Source: Pseudohalioglobus lutimaris (GTDB taxonomy: Bacteria > Pseudomonadota > Gammaproteobacteria > Pseudomonadales > Halieaceae). From it: 64,000 nt of DNA. A model generated the notes under the pieces. That model was not told the origin of the DNA, ran no database searches, and was given only the letters and a program-made list of their open reading frames with translations. The stretch covers positions 62,001 through 126,000 of the forward strand of contig NZ_PKUS01000023.1 in the NCBI RefSeq assembly GCF_002866825.1, in the 5' to 3' direction. Below, one piece after another: positions 7,965-15,114 of the stretch (its first letter is position 1; each line of letters opens with the position of its first letter). The position numbers were made by a program, and so were the translations under genes.

Positions 7965-8219
7965 ATGGCCTCCACACACCCCATTTTAGCCGATGTGAGT
8001 GCCTCCATCTCGGAGCTCAAGAAGAACCCGATGTCCGTTGTCAGGCAAGGGGAGGGCGTACCAGTTGCGATTCTCAACCGGAATGAGCCCGTATTCTACG
8101 CGGTACCCGCCGAGGCCTATGAGGCGCTCATGGACAAGCTGGAAGATGTCGAACTGGCGGCGATCGTCAGGGCACGGCTGGAGCAGGACGAGGTCGAGGT
8201 GGCGCTTGATGACCTATAG
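7965..8219 (+). CDS. Antitoxin of a RelB/Phd type
   Basis: 84 residues from ATG at 7965, preceded by GAGG at proper distance; an ATG at 7956 overlaps that site. The N-terminal Phd/YefM-like fold is visible in DVSASISELKKNPMSVVRQGEGVPVAILNRNEPVFYAVPAEAYEALMD, and the acidic C-terminus (EQDEVEVALDDL) is typical of the toxin-neutralising tail. It would repress its own promoter and inhibit the RelE-type toxin whose start codon overlaps its end. Confidence 0.9.
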   Translation: MASTHPILADVSASISELKKNPMSVVRQGEGVPVAILNRNEPVFYAVPAEAYEALMDKLEDVELAAIVRARLEQDEVEVALDDL

Positions 8220-8493
8220 GCTGCTGTTTCGGACGGAAGCCAAAAAAGAATGGGACAAGCTGGATGCTGCGATACGCAGCCAATTCAAGAAGAAGCTGAT
8301 TGAGCGCCTTGAAGAACCTCGAGTAGAAAGCGCCCGGCTCAGCGGACTAAGGGACTGCTACAAGATAAAGCTGCGCAGCGCTGGATACCGACTGGTCTAT
8401 CAAGTGCGGGATGCAGAGATCGTAGTGTCGGTTGTGGCCGTAGGAAAACGCGAACGAAATGCAGTCTATAAGGCTGCCGTGAAGAGGGTTTAA
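8209..8493 (+). CDS. relE: RelE/ParE-superfamily toxin
   Basis: 94 residues starting inside the last codons of the antitoxin gene. The sequence MTYRLLFRTEAKKEWDKLD, the SARLSGLRDCYKIKLRSAGYRLVYQV core and the C-terminal VVAVGKRERNAVYKAA match RelE, with basic and tyrosine residues in the places used for ribosome-dependent mRNA cleavage. Tight overlap with the antitoxin ensures balanced synthesis. It probably stabilises the mobile element through post-segregational killing. Confidence 0.9.
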   Translation: MTYRLLFRTEAKKEWDKLDAAIRSQFKKKLIERLEEPRVESARLSGLRDCYKIKLRSAGYRLVYQVRDAEIVVSVVAVGKRERNAVYKAAVKRV

Positions 8494-8494
8494 T

Positions 8495-8767
8495 GTGCCA
8501 CCATCCATAAACAGTCAGTTTGTCGCCGGGGCACTCGCCGGAGCCACACTGTCCAGCCTATTGGTGCTGTCCTTTGCCTGGCAGAGAGTCCAGGAAACCA
8601 GTGCGTTTGCGGATCAAAACATGCGGCTCTTCTTCGCCGCCATCGATGACGTGGAATCGATGCGAGAATTCTGTGGTATCCCTTGCCAGGACCAAGAGCT
8701 TACTTACCCAGCATTGATGGAGCGCTACGGCTATAAAGTGGAACGCTCAGGCGAGTACCAACAATGA
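8495..8767 (+). CDS. Small membrane-anchored hypothetical protein
   Basis: 90 residues from a GTG at 8495, one base after the toxin stop. Residues about 8-26 (FVAGALAGATLSSLLVLSF) form one transmembrane helix; the remainder, with two cysteines in CGIPCQ, would be periplasmic or cytoplasmic depending on orientation. It overlaps the next gene by ATGA at 8764. No family recognised; probably co-transcribed with the toxin-antitoxin pair. Confidence 0.5.
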   Translation: MPPSINSQFVAGALAGATLSSLLVLSFAWQRVQETSAFADQNMRLFFAAIDDVESMREFCGIPCQDQELTYPALMERYGYKVERSGEYQQ

Positions 8768-9447
8768 CAGATACAAAAGGCGTCAAAGAAGCGCTGTCCT
8801 GGTTCACGGCCGAGCGCTTTAAGTCCCTGCAGCGAAAACTCACTACTGCCCGGAATACGATCCAGAACGACGCACTTTCGTCTCAACTCAAGCCGCTGTA
8901 TTCAGAGGAAGAAATTCGGACACTGAACGAAGCAGCGCGCATACTCGGTTCAGTGAAATCCAAGGTCGAGCATGCCAAGGAAAAGAAGGCGCGGGAAGAG
9001 GCCGCAAGGGACCGCCACCTCGATAATTGTAAACGTCAACGAAGGGCGCTACTGTCGAGCGCCTTACCGCGACCTTAGAATGAAGAAGATGCTCGACCGG
9101 TACTGCTGTGGCTGCTGGCGTTAAGCTTAAATCATAAGGAAATCAGTCAGTACGGTTATTACTACGAGAGCAAGTATTTCGGGACGGATATCGAGCGAGC
9201 GTTTGGTACTGCAACGCATCACACCGTCCTGGGCATATCGGTTTCCTGGTGGGAAGAGATCACCAACTTCTTGGACGAACACCTATGGCCCCAAGACGAG
9301 GAGCCTGACCCGGCCAGTCTGAATAAAATCGAGATCCTCATGAGCGGTAAGTGGAAAGAGCAGGTGGAGTCAGTTCATAGTACCAAGACGTTGTTAGACC
9401 AATTTGAGTTCCGGCCAAGATCCATGTTTATGCCGAGCTCGGCATAA
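8764..9447 (+). pseudogene. Hypothetical protein gene with an in-frame TAG at 9076-9078
   Basis: From ATG 8764 the frame runs 104 codons (MTDTKGVKEALSWFTAERFK ...), meets TAG at 9076-9078, and then stays open in the same frame for 122 more codons to TAA at 9445-9447. The second part (NEEDARPVLLWLLALSLNHK ..., QYGYYYESKYFGTDIERAFG, SWWEEITNFLDEHLWPQDEE) has coding-like composition and no start codon near its beginning, so it is most simply the C-terminal half of one protein. The last 13 or so codons run into the 56-bp palindrome at 9410-9465, so the true end has probably been replaced. The alternative is a genuine 104-residue protein followed by chance open frame. Function unknown. Confidence 0.5.
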
Positions 9448-9465
9448 ACATGGATCTTGGCCGGA
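9410..9465. repeat. Perfect 56-bp palindrome
   Basis: Two 28-base arms that are exact reverse complements meet with no loop at GAG|CTC (9437/9438); the outer ends read TCCGGCCAAGATCC and GGATCTTGGCCGGA. It lies exactly at the junction between mobile-element DNA and the duplicated AraC block. It could be two transposon terminal repeats left back-to-back after a rearrangement, or a cruciform-forming site. Confidence 0.85.
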
Positions 9466-9467
9466 CC

Positions 9468-10923
9468 TCTATTTGACGCTGTCTGAATCGTGCAGATCGT
9501 AAATCTTTGAATTCTGCTAAATCCCGCTGGTTTGTTATTCCATCGTCGGAGGTATTGGACAGTCGAGCCCCATTGTCCGGCGTGCGCCCGCAAGGGTGAA
9601 TGATCGAAATGGTCAAATCGTGACGTAATTGGTCATCTTCAAAAATAGTTATGCCTGTTATAGCTGACCAATCTTACATGATATCTCGACATCACATGGA
9701 TTCGAGAAAAGTATTGTATTACTGAGGGGTACTTACGAAACCTTCTGCCGCTTATTCCTACGCCATGTTCCGGGTGCTACTCCTTCCCTTCGTTTGAACG
9801 ACCGAACAAAACTTGCCGCCTCGGAGAACCCCAACATCTCAGCTACTTCGTCGACTGTTTTTGTTGAACTCAAAAGCATCACACAGGCTAAAGAATGTAA
9901 TGTCTCGGCTCTCACTTCCCTGAAGGATGTATCCTCCTCCCGCAACCGGCGCCGCAAGGTACTACTCGAAATCCCCAGAGCCTCAGAAACCGTCTCCTCA
10001 CTGTGATTACCTCTAGGAGCAAACGATACGAGATCATGAACTCGATTGGCAAAGGAAGATCGTCTCTGATCGACTATTCCTTTAAGTTCAATTTCTGCAC
10101 GTTGGCACGCCCACTCATCGGACATTCTCAGAGGTTCGATAAAAAGCGTGTTTTCAAATGAAATAGAGTATACATCCGAACCAAACTGTACCGGGCATCC
10201 AAAAAACTCAGCACAAAATGGCGCATCGCTGGGAGCTTCAATCATACAAGTAACCTGGGTAGGCACAATGTCTCTGCCAAGCATTTCAGTAAACCAAACT
10301 TTTAGAGAAGCAAACCCGCGGATTGCGCAAAAGTGCTGGCATGCGGCCGGCAACGCATGGGGTAATATCATAAACTCGATTGATTGCTCACGCGATTGAA
10401 CGGCGACTTCGCATGTCCACAGAGAAATTGAATGATAATCTGCTGACACTTGCAGTGCGTGAACAATATTGCGGCTCGAAAGCATTGCATATCCGAGCGT
10501 GCCTAATGTCGTTATATGTACTCTACTCGCCGCGGTGAGTGCCAATGATAATCGCTCACCCCTTTCGACGAATCTCTCAATATAGGCCAACTCCTGCCAC
10601 ATATAAATTTCAGCATAGGCCTGGTATATACTGTCTCGATCTACGTCAATGTCTGCTAGCAGCAGATCGACCGGCAACTTGGCCTCCTCGGACAGATCCA
10701 AAAGCACTCTGAAAGCCGAAGCGTCACGCTTGGCATCTCGATCCATATCAGATTACCCGTGATTTCATTGTTCTAATGATGCAATGGCCATCTGTTGTAG
10801 CTTTCAAAAGGTAGCTTCTATTCCATGTGCGGTAAGACTACCTAAGAGCCAGCAATCAACGATAATTGGCATTCGACATATAGATCGAATCCCATCGCCA
10901 GCGAATCATTACTTATGTCTCTA
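9468..10923. repeat. Duplicated AraC-regulator block, copy 1
   Basis: The stretch from TATTTGACGCT to about 10923, including the regulator gene, its downstream flank and about 180 bases of its promoter side, matches 49988-51445 in the same orientation with scattered substitutions. The encoded proteins are about 87 percent identical by hand count. The left edge abuts the 56-bp palindrome and the right edge abuts an IS3 remnant. Confidence 0.85.
9733..10746 (-). CDS. AraC-family transcriptional regulator (copy 1)
   Basis: 337 residues. The N-terminal part (about residues 15-200) matches the 'arabinose-binding-like' domain of OruR/ArgR-type AraC proteins (RVHITTLGTLGYAMLSSRN, FCAIRGFASLKVWFTEMLGR). 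The C-terminal HTH region (about 240-330) has SEALGISSSTLRRRLREE and VDEVAEMLGFSEAASFVRSFKRREGVAPG, the two helix-turn-helix units. Cytoplasmic DNA-binding activator; effector unknown. A close paralogue is at 50252-51265 and a more distant one at 19702-20709. No obvious target gene is adjacent here, since this copy sits inside rearranged mobile-element DNA. Confidence 0.9.
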   Translation of the reverse strand: MDRDAKRDASAFRVLLDLSEEAKLPVDLLLADIDVDRDSIYQAYAEIYMWQELAYIERFVERGERLSLALTAASRVHITTLGTLGYAMLSSRNIVHALQVSADYHSISLWTCEVAVQSREQSIEFMILPHALPAACQHFCAIRGFASLKVWFTEMLGRDIVPTQVTCMIEAPSDAPFCAEFFGCPVQFGSDVYSISFENTLFIEPLRMSDEWACQRAEIELKGIVDQRRSSFANRVHDLVSFAPRGNHSEETVSEALGISSSTLRRRLREEDTSFREVRAETLHSLACVMLLSSTKTVDEVAEMLGFSEAASFVRSFKRREGVAPGTWRRNKRQKVS

Positions 10924-10931
10924 CGTAGTGG

Positions 10932-11057
10932 TCAATTAATCCCGGACAGTAGTTTAGGATTTTCCTCTGCTTCAGCAGGAGGTAACCCACCGTTGTATTG
11001 ATGCGGTCGCTGCCAGTTGTAGTAGCCCATCAGGTACTGGCCAATATCCTGCTTGCC
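10932..11057 (-). mobile_element. IS3-family transposase C-terminal remnant and right end
   Basis: The minus strand encodes the last 41 residues of an IS3-type OrfB: GKQDIGQYLMGYYNWQRPHQ, then YNGGLPPAEAEENPKLLSGIN and a stop. This is the conserved C-terminus of that transposase group. The sequence immediately outside the stop (TGGTCAATTAATCCC read on the plus strand from about 10929) looks like the terminal inverted repeat. Everything upstream of residue GKQ is missing, so the element is dead. Confidence 0.85.
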
Positions 11058-11209
11058 AAGTTACTTGCTATTTAGGGTACACTGTCAGAAAGCAGTCAAA
11101 CATATTGAGGAGCCAGAGGTACCCGAGTTGAGAGTTTCTCTTGGTCTCTCTTGGATGGCTCAGTTCCAGTTAGTTTCGTATGCCCCAACTGTTTGAATAA
11201 AGAGAGCCT

Positions 11210-12400
11210 ATGGACAACAAAACTACTTTGCTATTTGACCAAAGCCCTCATTTACTCCTGGATTTCACAAAGAGAATGCCAACCGGCAAACATCAAGACC
11301 CAGGGTGGTCTGAGGGTGTCTGGACTTCGATCGCTCGCAAAGACGGTACAATACAGATAGGTTTTGGCATGACCCTCGACAAACATACGGGTCTTGGAGA
11401 AGGCTATGCAGGCGTGCTCTCGAACCAGAATCAGCATATTCTTCGAACTTCAGGCGAGCTCCAAAACAATGGACATCATCTGGAGGTCGGGCGATTAAGC
11501 TACGGCATTTCGGAGAGCACTGACCAGGTTGAGTTTGTATTGTGCGATAGCGAGAGCAGCACCGTACCTATCTCATTTGATCTGAAGTTCCAGCCAACCC
11601 TACCCAGGCACTTCGAGGATAAACAGTTGCTCAGAGGAGTGGTGTCAGAACAAATCGTCTCAGAAGCTATTCGATATCATCAAGCAGGGCATGTAATGGG
11701 CGATCTGTCCGTTGATGGTGTCCAACATAGTCTGAATTCTCAGGAGTGGTTTGCTTTGCGAGGTCATTACTTTGGATTCAGACCGGACATAGGACGAGTT
11801 CCTCCAAAGGTGAGAGATGAATCAATCACTCCCAATCAATCGTCTACTTACCTACAGCTTTGGTGTGTTATGGAATTGTTGGGTCCCGACGAATCACCCT
11901 TTGCTTTTCACTTCTACCTCATAACGACTCAAGAAAGGTGTATCCACTCCGCTGCAAGCGTTTACCAGAGTGACGGGACACAGAGACGCTCAAAAAGAGT
12001 CTGCCCTGCCCTGCACTACGATGATTCGACTCGGCAACCAATCGGTGGATCCATAAAGTTCGAGTTTGAGGCGCAGGAAACGATTACCGTGGAAGTAGAC
12101 AGGGTATTAGATGGCCCGGGTTTCCATTTGGGAGTAGGGCTTGACACAGAGCGCGACCACCGCACAACAGAAAACGAGCAACACATCCGCTCGACATCAG
12201 CGAACCTTTTGGAAGAATGGGGTAGCTCTGTGAATGCGCCGCATAGTCAGCATGAGCTATTGGTATACCAGCTGAGTGATACCGTCATTACCGCAACTCA
12301 GGGTGAAGCAAAGGGATTTGGTATATTACAGTCCGTTGCGTATGGGGTCTGGCCCCAGTTTGGGCTGACCAACAATAGGATTTACGAATGTTTCGATTAA
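11210..12400 (+). CDS. Hypothetical protein, possibly lipocalin-like AttH superfamily
   Basis: 396 residues, ATG at 11210 with AGAGAG upstream. No signal peptide or membrane segments. The protein is beta-rich, with a central SQEWFALRGHYFGFRPDIGR (about residues 180-200) and a later ALHYDDSTRQPIGGSIKFEF (about 265-285). This resembles the two-lobed AttH/carotenoid-hydratase-like fold seen in proteins such as DUF7064/DUF7065 members, but the match is by impression only. It sits within the duplicated chromosomal segment where, at the related locus, the formaldehyde-oxidation genes are found. Function unknown. Confidence 0.55.
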   Translation: MDNKTTLLFDQSPHLLLDFTKRMPTGKHQDPGWSEGVWTSIARKDGTIQIGFGMTLDKHTGLGEGYAGVLSNQNQHILRTSGELQNNGHHLEVGRLSYGISESTDQVEFVLCDSESSTVPISFDLKFQPTLPRHFEDKQLLRGVVSEQIVSEAIRYHQAGHVMGDLSVDGVQHSLNSQEWFALRGHYFGFRPDIGRVPPKVRDESITPNQSSTYLQLWCVMELLGPDESPFAFHFYLITTQERCIHSAASVYQSDGTQRRSKRVCPALHYDDSTRQPIGGSIKFEFEAQETITVEVDRVLDGPGFHLGVGLDTERDHRTTENEQHIRSTSANLLEEWGSSVNAPHSQHELLVYQLSDTVITATQGEAKGFGILQSVAYGVWPQFGLTNNRIYECFD

Positions 12401-12450
12401 CCCCATGATTTGTGCTTGAAAACTTTGCGGTTATTTAAAATTTCCGGTTA

Positions 12451-12485
12451 GGCCTGCGAACCACCTAAGGGCAAGCTCGCAGGCC
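12451..12485 (-). terminator. Hairpin downstream of the glycyl-radical-domain fragment
   Basis: GGCCTGCGA (12451-12459) pairs with TCGCAGGCC (12477-12485), a 9-bp stem. The same hairpin follows the intact glycyl radical enzyme gene at 54170-54202, so it was duplicated together with the gene end. No long T-run follows. Confidence 0.5.
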
Positions 12486-12539
12486 CGTTTTGGTGAAACC
12501 TAATGATCAGACTCAAGATAGGAGGAGGGCAACCCTGGC

Positions 12540-12710
12540 TCAGCCCCGGTTACTACTACGCGATATCACCTCATCCTGCATCTCAGGCGGCAGATCGTTG
12601 AAGTAGGCCGAGTAGCCCGATACCCGAATCAGCAAGTTAGGGTGCAGTTCCGGGTTGTCCCGCGCCTCAATCAGGATTTTCGGATCCAGCATATTGGCCT
12701 GCACCTGCAT
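12540..12710 (-). pseudogene. Stand-alone C-terminal glycyl-radical domain (GRE fragment)
   Basis: From ATG 12710 the frame encodes 56 residues, MQVQANMLDPKILIEARDNP ... LLIRVSGYSAYF ... EVISRSSNRG, nearly identical to the end of the intact enzyme at 54258-56645, including the RVSGY radical loop. A TTG at 12764 would add 18 unrelated residues derived from the fused neighbouring sequence. Everything N-terminal is missing, so as an enzyme it is dead. It has the size and layout of the GrcA/YfiD 'spare' glycyl-radical protein (which likewise supplies the C-terminal radical domain), so function cannot be wholly excluded. No good ribosome binding site precedes the ATG. Confidence 0.75.
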
Positions 12711-12726
12711 CCCATTGCTTATGTTC

Positions 12727-12801
12727 TCAGAGCCTTCCTTCCACAAACCGGATTGCAGCTGCAATCACCTCGTCTTTTGACTCAAAGTTCAATGCATCCA
12801 T
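12727..12801 (-). pseudogene. Truncated N-terminus of a small element gene (24 codons)
   Basis: ATG at 12801 with GAG-containing upstream sequence; encodes MDALNFESKDEVIAAAIRFV EGRL and then TGA at 12727-12729, immediately before sequence derived from the GRE gene end. It looks like the start of a real mobile-element gene cut off by the rearrangement. A hairpin (CGATGGG/CCCATCG, 12841-12860), like the third hairpin of leader C, lies upstream. Confidence 0.45.
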
Positions 12802-12892
12802 TGTCGTATCTCGCTCTTCAATAAAAGGGATGAGATACGCCGATGGGACGAATCCCATCGGGGTGGTGCCTTGCGGCGGATTGGTGAAACAG

Positions 12893-12920
12893 CAAACCCC
12901 GGAATCGCTTCCAGGGTTTG
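12893..12920 (-). terminator. Hairpin after the 12931-13122 gene
   Basis: CAAACCC (12893-12899) and GGGTTTG (12914-12920) pair around an inner GGAA/TTCC stem, eleven bases beyond the stop codon. The T-tract is weak, so termination may be partial. Confidence 0.45.
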
Positions 12921-12930
12921 CCGGCGAAGC

Positions 12931-13122
12931 CTAGCTGTCCTCGCTCTCGCGGGGCGGGAACACCACCAGGTCACCTGAGACAGACAGTCCCGGGGTGATC
13001 TTGAGGTTGAATCCCTCGCCCTTGTCGTGCGGATAGGCAACGCCCACTTTCGTGTAGTTGCTTTTCAGCTCACCGCCAGACTCGAACTGCTCCTGTACAA
13101 ACACATTCAGATACTTGGACAA
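12931..13122 (-). CDS. Small element-borne protein, 63 aa, TTG start
   Basis: The TTG at 13122 is chosen because AAGGAG lies seven bases upstream (13129-13134); an upstream ATG at 13143 has none and lies in the leader. The product LSKYLNVFVQEQFESGGELK, then NYTKVGVAYPHDKGEGFNLKI and SVSGDLVVFPPRESEDS, resembles small conserved proteins of conjugative elements with a (K)VG(V)A-P-KDG-G-N pattern. Function unknown. Preceded by structured leader C and followed by a hairpin. Confidence 0.65.
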   Translation of the reverse strand: MSKYLNVFVQEQFESGGELKSNYTKVGVAYPHDKGEGFNLKITPGLSVSGDLVVFPPRESEDS

Positions 13123-13276
13123 GGTTAATCTCCTTAACGTCAATTAATCCCATGCAGGCTTCGTCTCCGATGGGTCGAAACCCATCGGGGGAGGATGCAG
13201 GTTGCCCTGCTACTTAATGCGACTGCGAGTCGCCAGCAAGTACCCACTAGCCTACGCCGACCCCAAAACGCGTCAA
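13123..13276 (-). promoter_or_regulatory. Promoter and structured 5' leader, copy C
   Basis: Minus-strand promoter TTGACG (13271-13276), 16 bases, TAGGCT (13249-13254). The transcript then begins with an outer stem TACTT/AAGTA (13238-13242 with 13211-13215) enclosing GCGACT-CGC-AGTCGC (13219-13233), followed by ATTAAGTAGCAGG, hairpin GCAGG-GCAA-CCTGC (13197-13210) and hairpin CCGATGGGT-TTCG-ACCCATCGG (13167-13188), before the ribosome binding site of the gene at 12931-13122. Confidence 0.65.
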
Positions 13277-13342
13277 TATTAAAGTTTTTGAAGAAAAGCC
13301 CAGGCACCCGGAGGGGTGACTGGGCAGGGTAGGATAGCGGTG

Positions 13343-13580
13343 TTACTGGTCGCGGGCGGCATTGGCAAGATCGATACGTGAAACCTTGCCGCAACGGCCC
13401 TTTACCAGTTGCACGCGTAGCGCAACGGGTAAATCGCCAATGGACAACGCCAATGTGGGCGCAAAGTCCACGTAGCGACTGCCCGCTTCAAAGCGACCGA
13501 CCAGTTCGACCGCCGAGGCGGCCGCACTGACCACCGTCGCCACCATAGGCGACGGTTACTGCCTTGGTAATGCTATTCAT
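13343..13580 (-). pseudogene. Degraded paralogue of the 862-1191 gene
   Basis: ATG at 13580 preceded by TAAGGAGA. It begins MNSITKAVTVAYG, like the intact paralogue, but about 28 codons of the middle are missing and the frame changes around 13547. The rest (VVSAAASAVELVGRFEAG, YVDFAPTLALSIGDLPVALR, RVQLVKGRCGKVSRIDL) continues in another frame to 13343. An internal deletion with frameshift has inactivated it. It retains a full leader (copy D). Confidence 0.75.
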
Positions 13581-13775
13581 CAGTTTCTCCTTAGGGTGAA
13601 ACGTCTAATAGCCTCCCCACCGGGTGAACTACCCGACGGGTTACCACAGGTCATACCAACACCGGTATGCTCACCAACGCACAGTGAGTGAGGGATGCAG
13701 GCGAGCCTGCGGCTTGATGCTACTGCAAGTAGCGACAACGCTATCCCAGCCTATGCGAACCGCTGACCGCGTCAA
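13581..13775 (-). promoter_or_regulatory. Promoter and structured 5' leader, copy D
   Basis: Promoter TTGACG (13770-13775), 16 bases, TAGGCT (13748-13753). Leader: hairpin GCTACT-TGC-AGTAGC (13719-13733), conserved linker, hairpin GCAGG-CTCG-CCTGC (13697-13710), a third hairpin CATACCGG/GGTATG further on (about 13650-13672), and a CCCGTCGGG element shared with leader B near the start codon. The first two hairpins are exactly 500 bases from their counterparts in copy C. Confidence 0.6.
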
Positions 13776-13977
13776 TATTCATGTTTTTGAATTGGGGGAG
13801 GGGAGGCACCCATCCAACCCGGAGACCGGGCGCGTTACCTATATTTAGGAACCGGCCACCAGGCTGAATGAGCCTGCTAATCATAGCACCTTGCAACACG
13901 TAGGCGCCGCGTTTTACCGTCAGTCACAGATGTGGCCTATACTCAAAGTCAGGAATTGCCAGAGGAGGGATCCGGTC

Positions 13978-14943
13978 ATGGCGGAAGTTAACGTCGGTTG
14001 GTGGAATTTAGAAAATCTCTTTGATCATGAAACTGCTCCACGCCCGGACGCACTCAAATCCAAACTGAAATCTGAACTGAAAGGATGGACCGCTGCAATA
14101 CGCGATCAGAAGATTGCGCAGCTGGCGTCTATTATTGAATTGATGTTTGGGGGGCAGGGACCCGATGTGCTGGGTGTTTGCGAAGTAGAGAACGAGTCGG
14201 TGCTGGCGAGGCTGGCGAACACCATTAGTGTCCCGGGCAGAAACTACCAGATCGTCTCGCACGCCTCGCCCGATTCACGCGGGATCGATGTGTCGTTTAT
14301 CATCGATAGCAATCGGGTCACTGCCAGTAACATGGAGCACCAGATCGTCGTCAAACGCGCCCCAACACGTGACCTGTTCTGGGCGACGTTTACCGTAGAC
14401 AATGCCGTTTCATTTGTCGGCATTGCCAACCATTGGCCATCTCGCAGCGCTGGTCAGTACACATCAGAACCGTTTCGCATACTGGCGGGTGAGGCCCTGG
14501 CATTTGTGGTAGACGACATGCTCCGCGGGGAGAATGGCGACAAGGAACTGCCGATTGTAGCGATGGGCGATTTCAATGACGAGCCCTTTAATCGGAGCAT
14601 GCAGGAGTATCTCCTTGGCACCAGGGACCCGGCACGGGTGCGTTTTTCAAAGTCGGGACACCTCCTGAATTGCATGTGGCCGCTGATGCAAGGGCACGAC
14701 CCGTGCACCTACCTGTTCTCAAGTGACTGGAATATGCTGGATCAGTTTCTGGTCTCGTACGGTCTGTTGAAGGGTTCTAGCCCGATCAAGGCTAACCTGG
14801 GTTCAGTCGAAATTTTCAGACCGGGGGTTATGAAGGGAACCAGCGGCAGGCCCCGACGATTCAGCCGACCTTCGACGAAGTCAGGCGTGGACAACGGCGG
14901 CTTCTCGGATCACTTTCCGACTAAAATGAAACTTACGTTCTAG
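13978..14943 (+). CDS. Endonuclease/exonuclease/phosphatase-family protein
   Basis: 321 residues from ATG at 13978, chosen for the GAGGAGG just upstream; the frame is open further back to 13891. The fold is marked by NVGWWNLENLF at the N-terminus, GVCEVEN (catalytic glutamate, about residue 68), GIANHWPSR, AMGDFNDEP (about 190-198, the D-x-N pair) and SDHFPTKMK at the C-terminus (SDH catalytic dyad). All key residues of the DNase I-like superfamily are present, so it should be a metal-dependent phosphoesterase. No signal peptide, so cytoplasmic. Substrate unknown; such genes are common on plasmids and islands. Confidence 0.85.
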   Translation: MAEVNVGWWNLENLFDHETAPRPDALKSKLKSELKGWTAAIRDQKIAQLASIIELMFGGQGPDVLGVCEVENESVLARLANTISVPGRNYQIVSHASPDSRGIDVSFIIDSNRVTASNMEHQIVVKRAPTRDLFWATFTVDNAVSFVGIANHWPSRSAGQYTSEPFRILAGEALAFVVDDMLRGENGDKELPIVAMGDFNDEPFNRSMQEYLLGTRDPARVRFSKSGHLLNCMWPLMQGHDPCTYLFSSDWNMLDQFLVSYGLLKGSSPIKANLGSVEIFRPGVMKGTSGRPRRFSRPSTKSGVDNGGFSDHFPTKMKLTF

Positions 14944-15114
14944 TCTAAATGAGGTCGCTGTAGAGCTAGTGATGGTCACCAGCTAGCTCTCCTTCGAGTG
15001 GCCATCGGCCTCAGACGCCTCTCTCGCACGCCCAGAAGTAGCCATCGATTGTTTCTAGAGCCTCCTCGCGAGCAAGCACCGCCAATTGCCTCGCTCTGCC
15101 CTCTCCATGCTCCT

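Noticed and set aside
13624-13848. A 74-codon plus-strand frame.
   Set aside because: It overlaps the structured leader and promoter of the minus-strand gene and shows no protein-like features.
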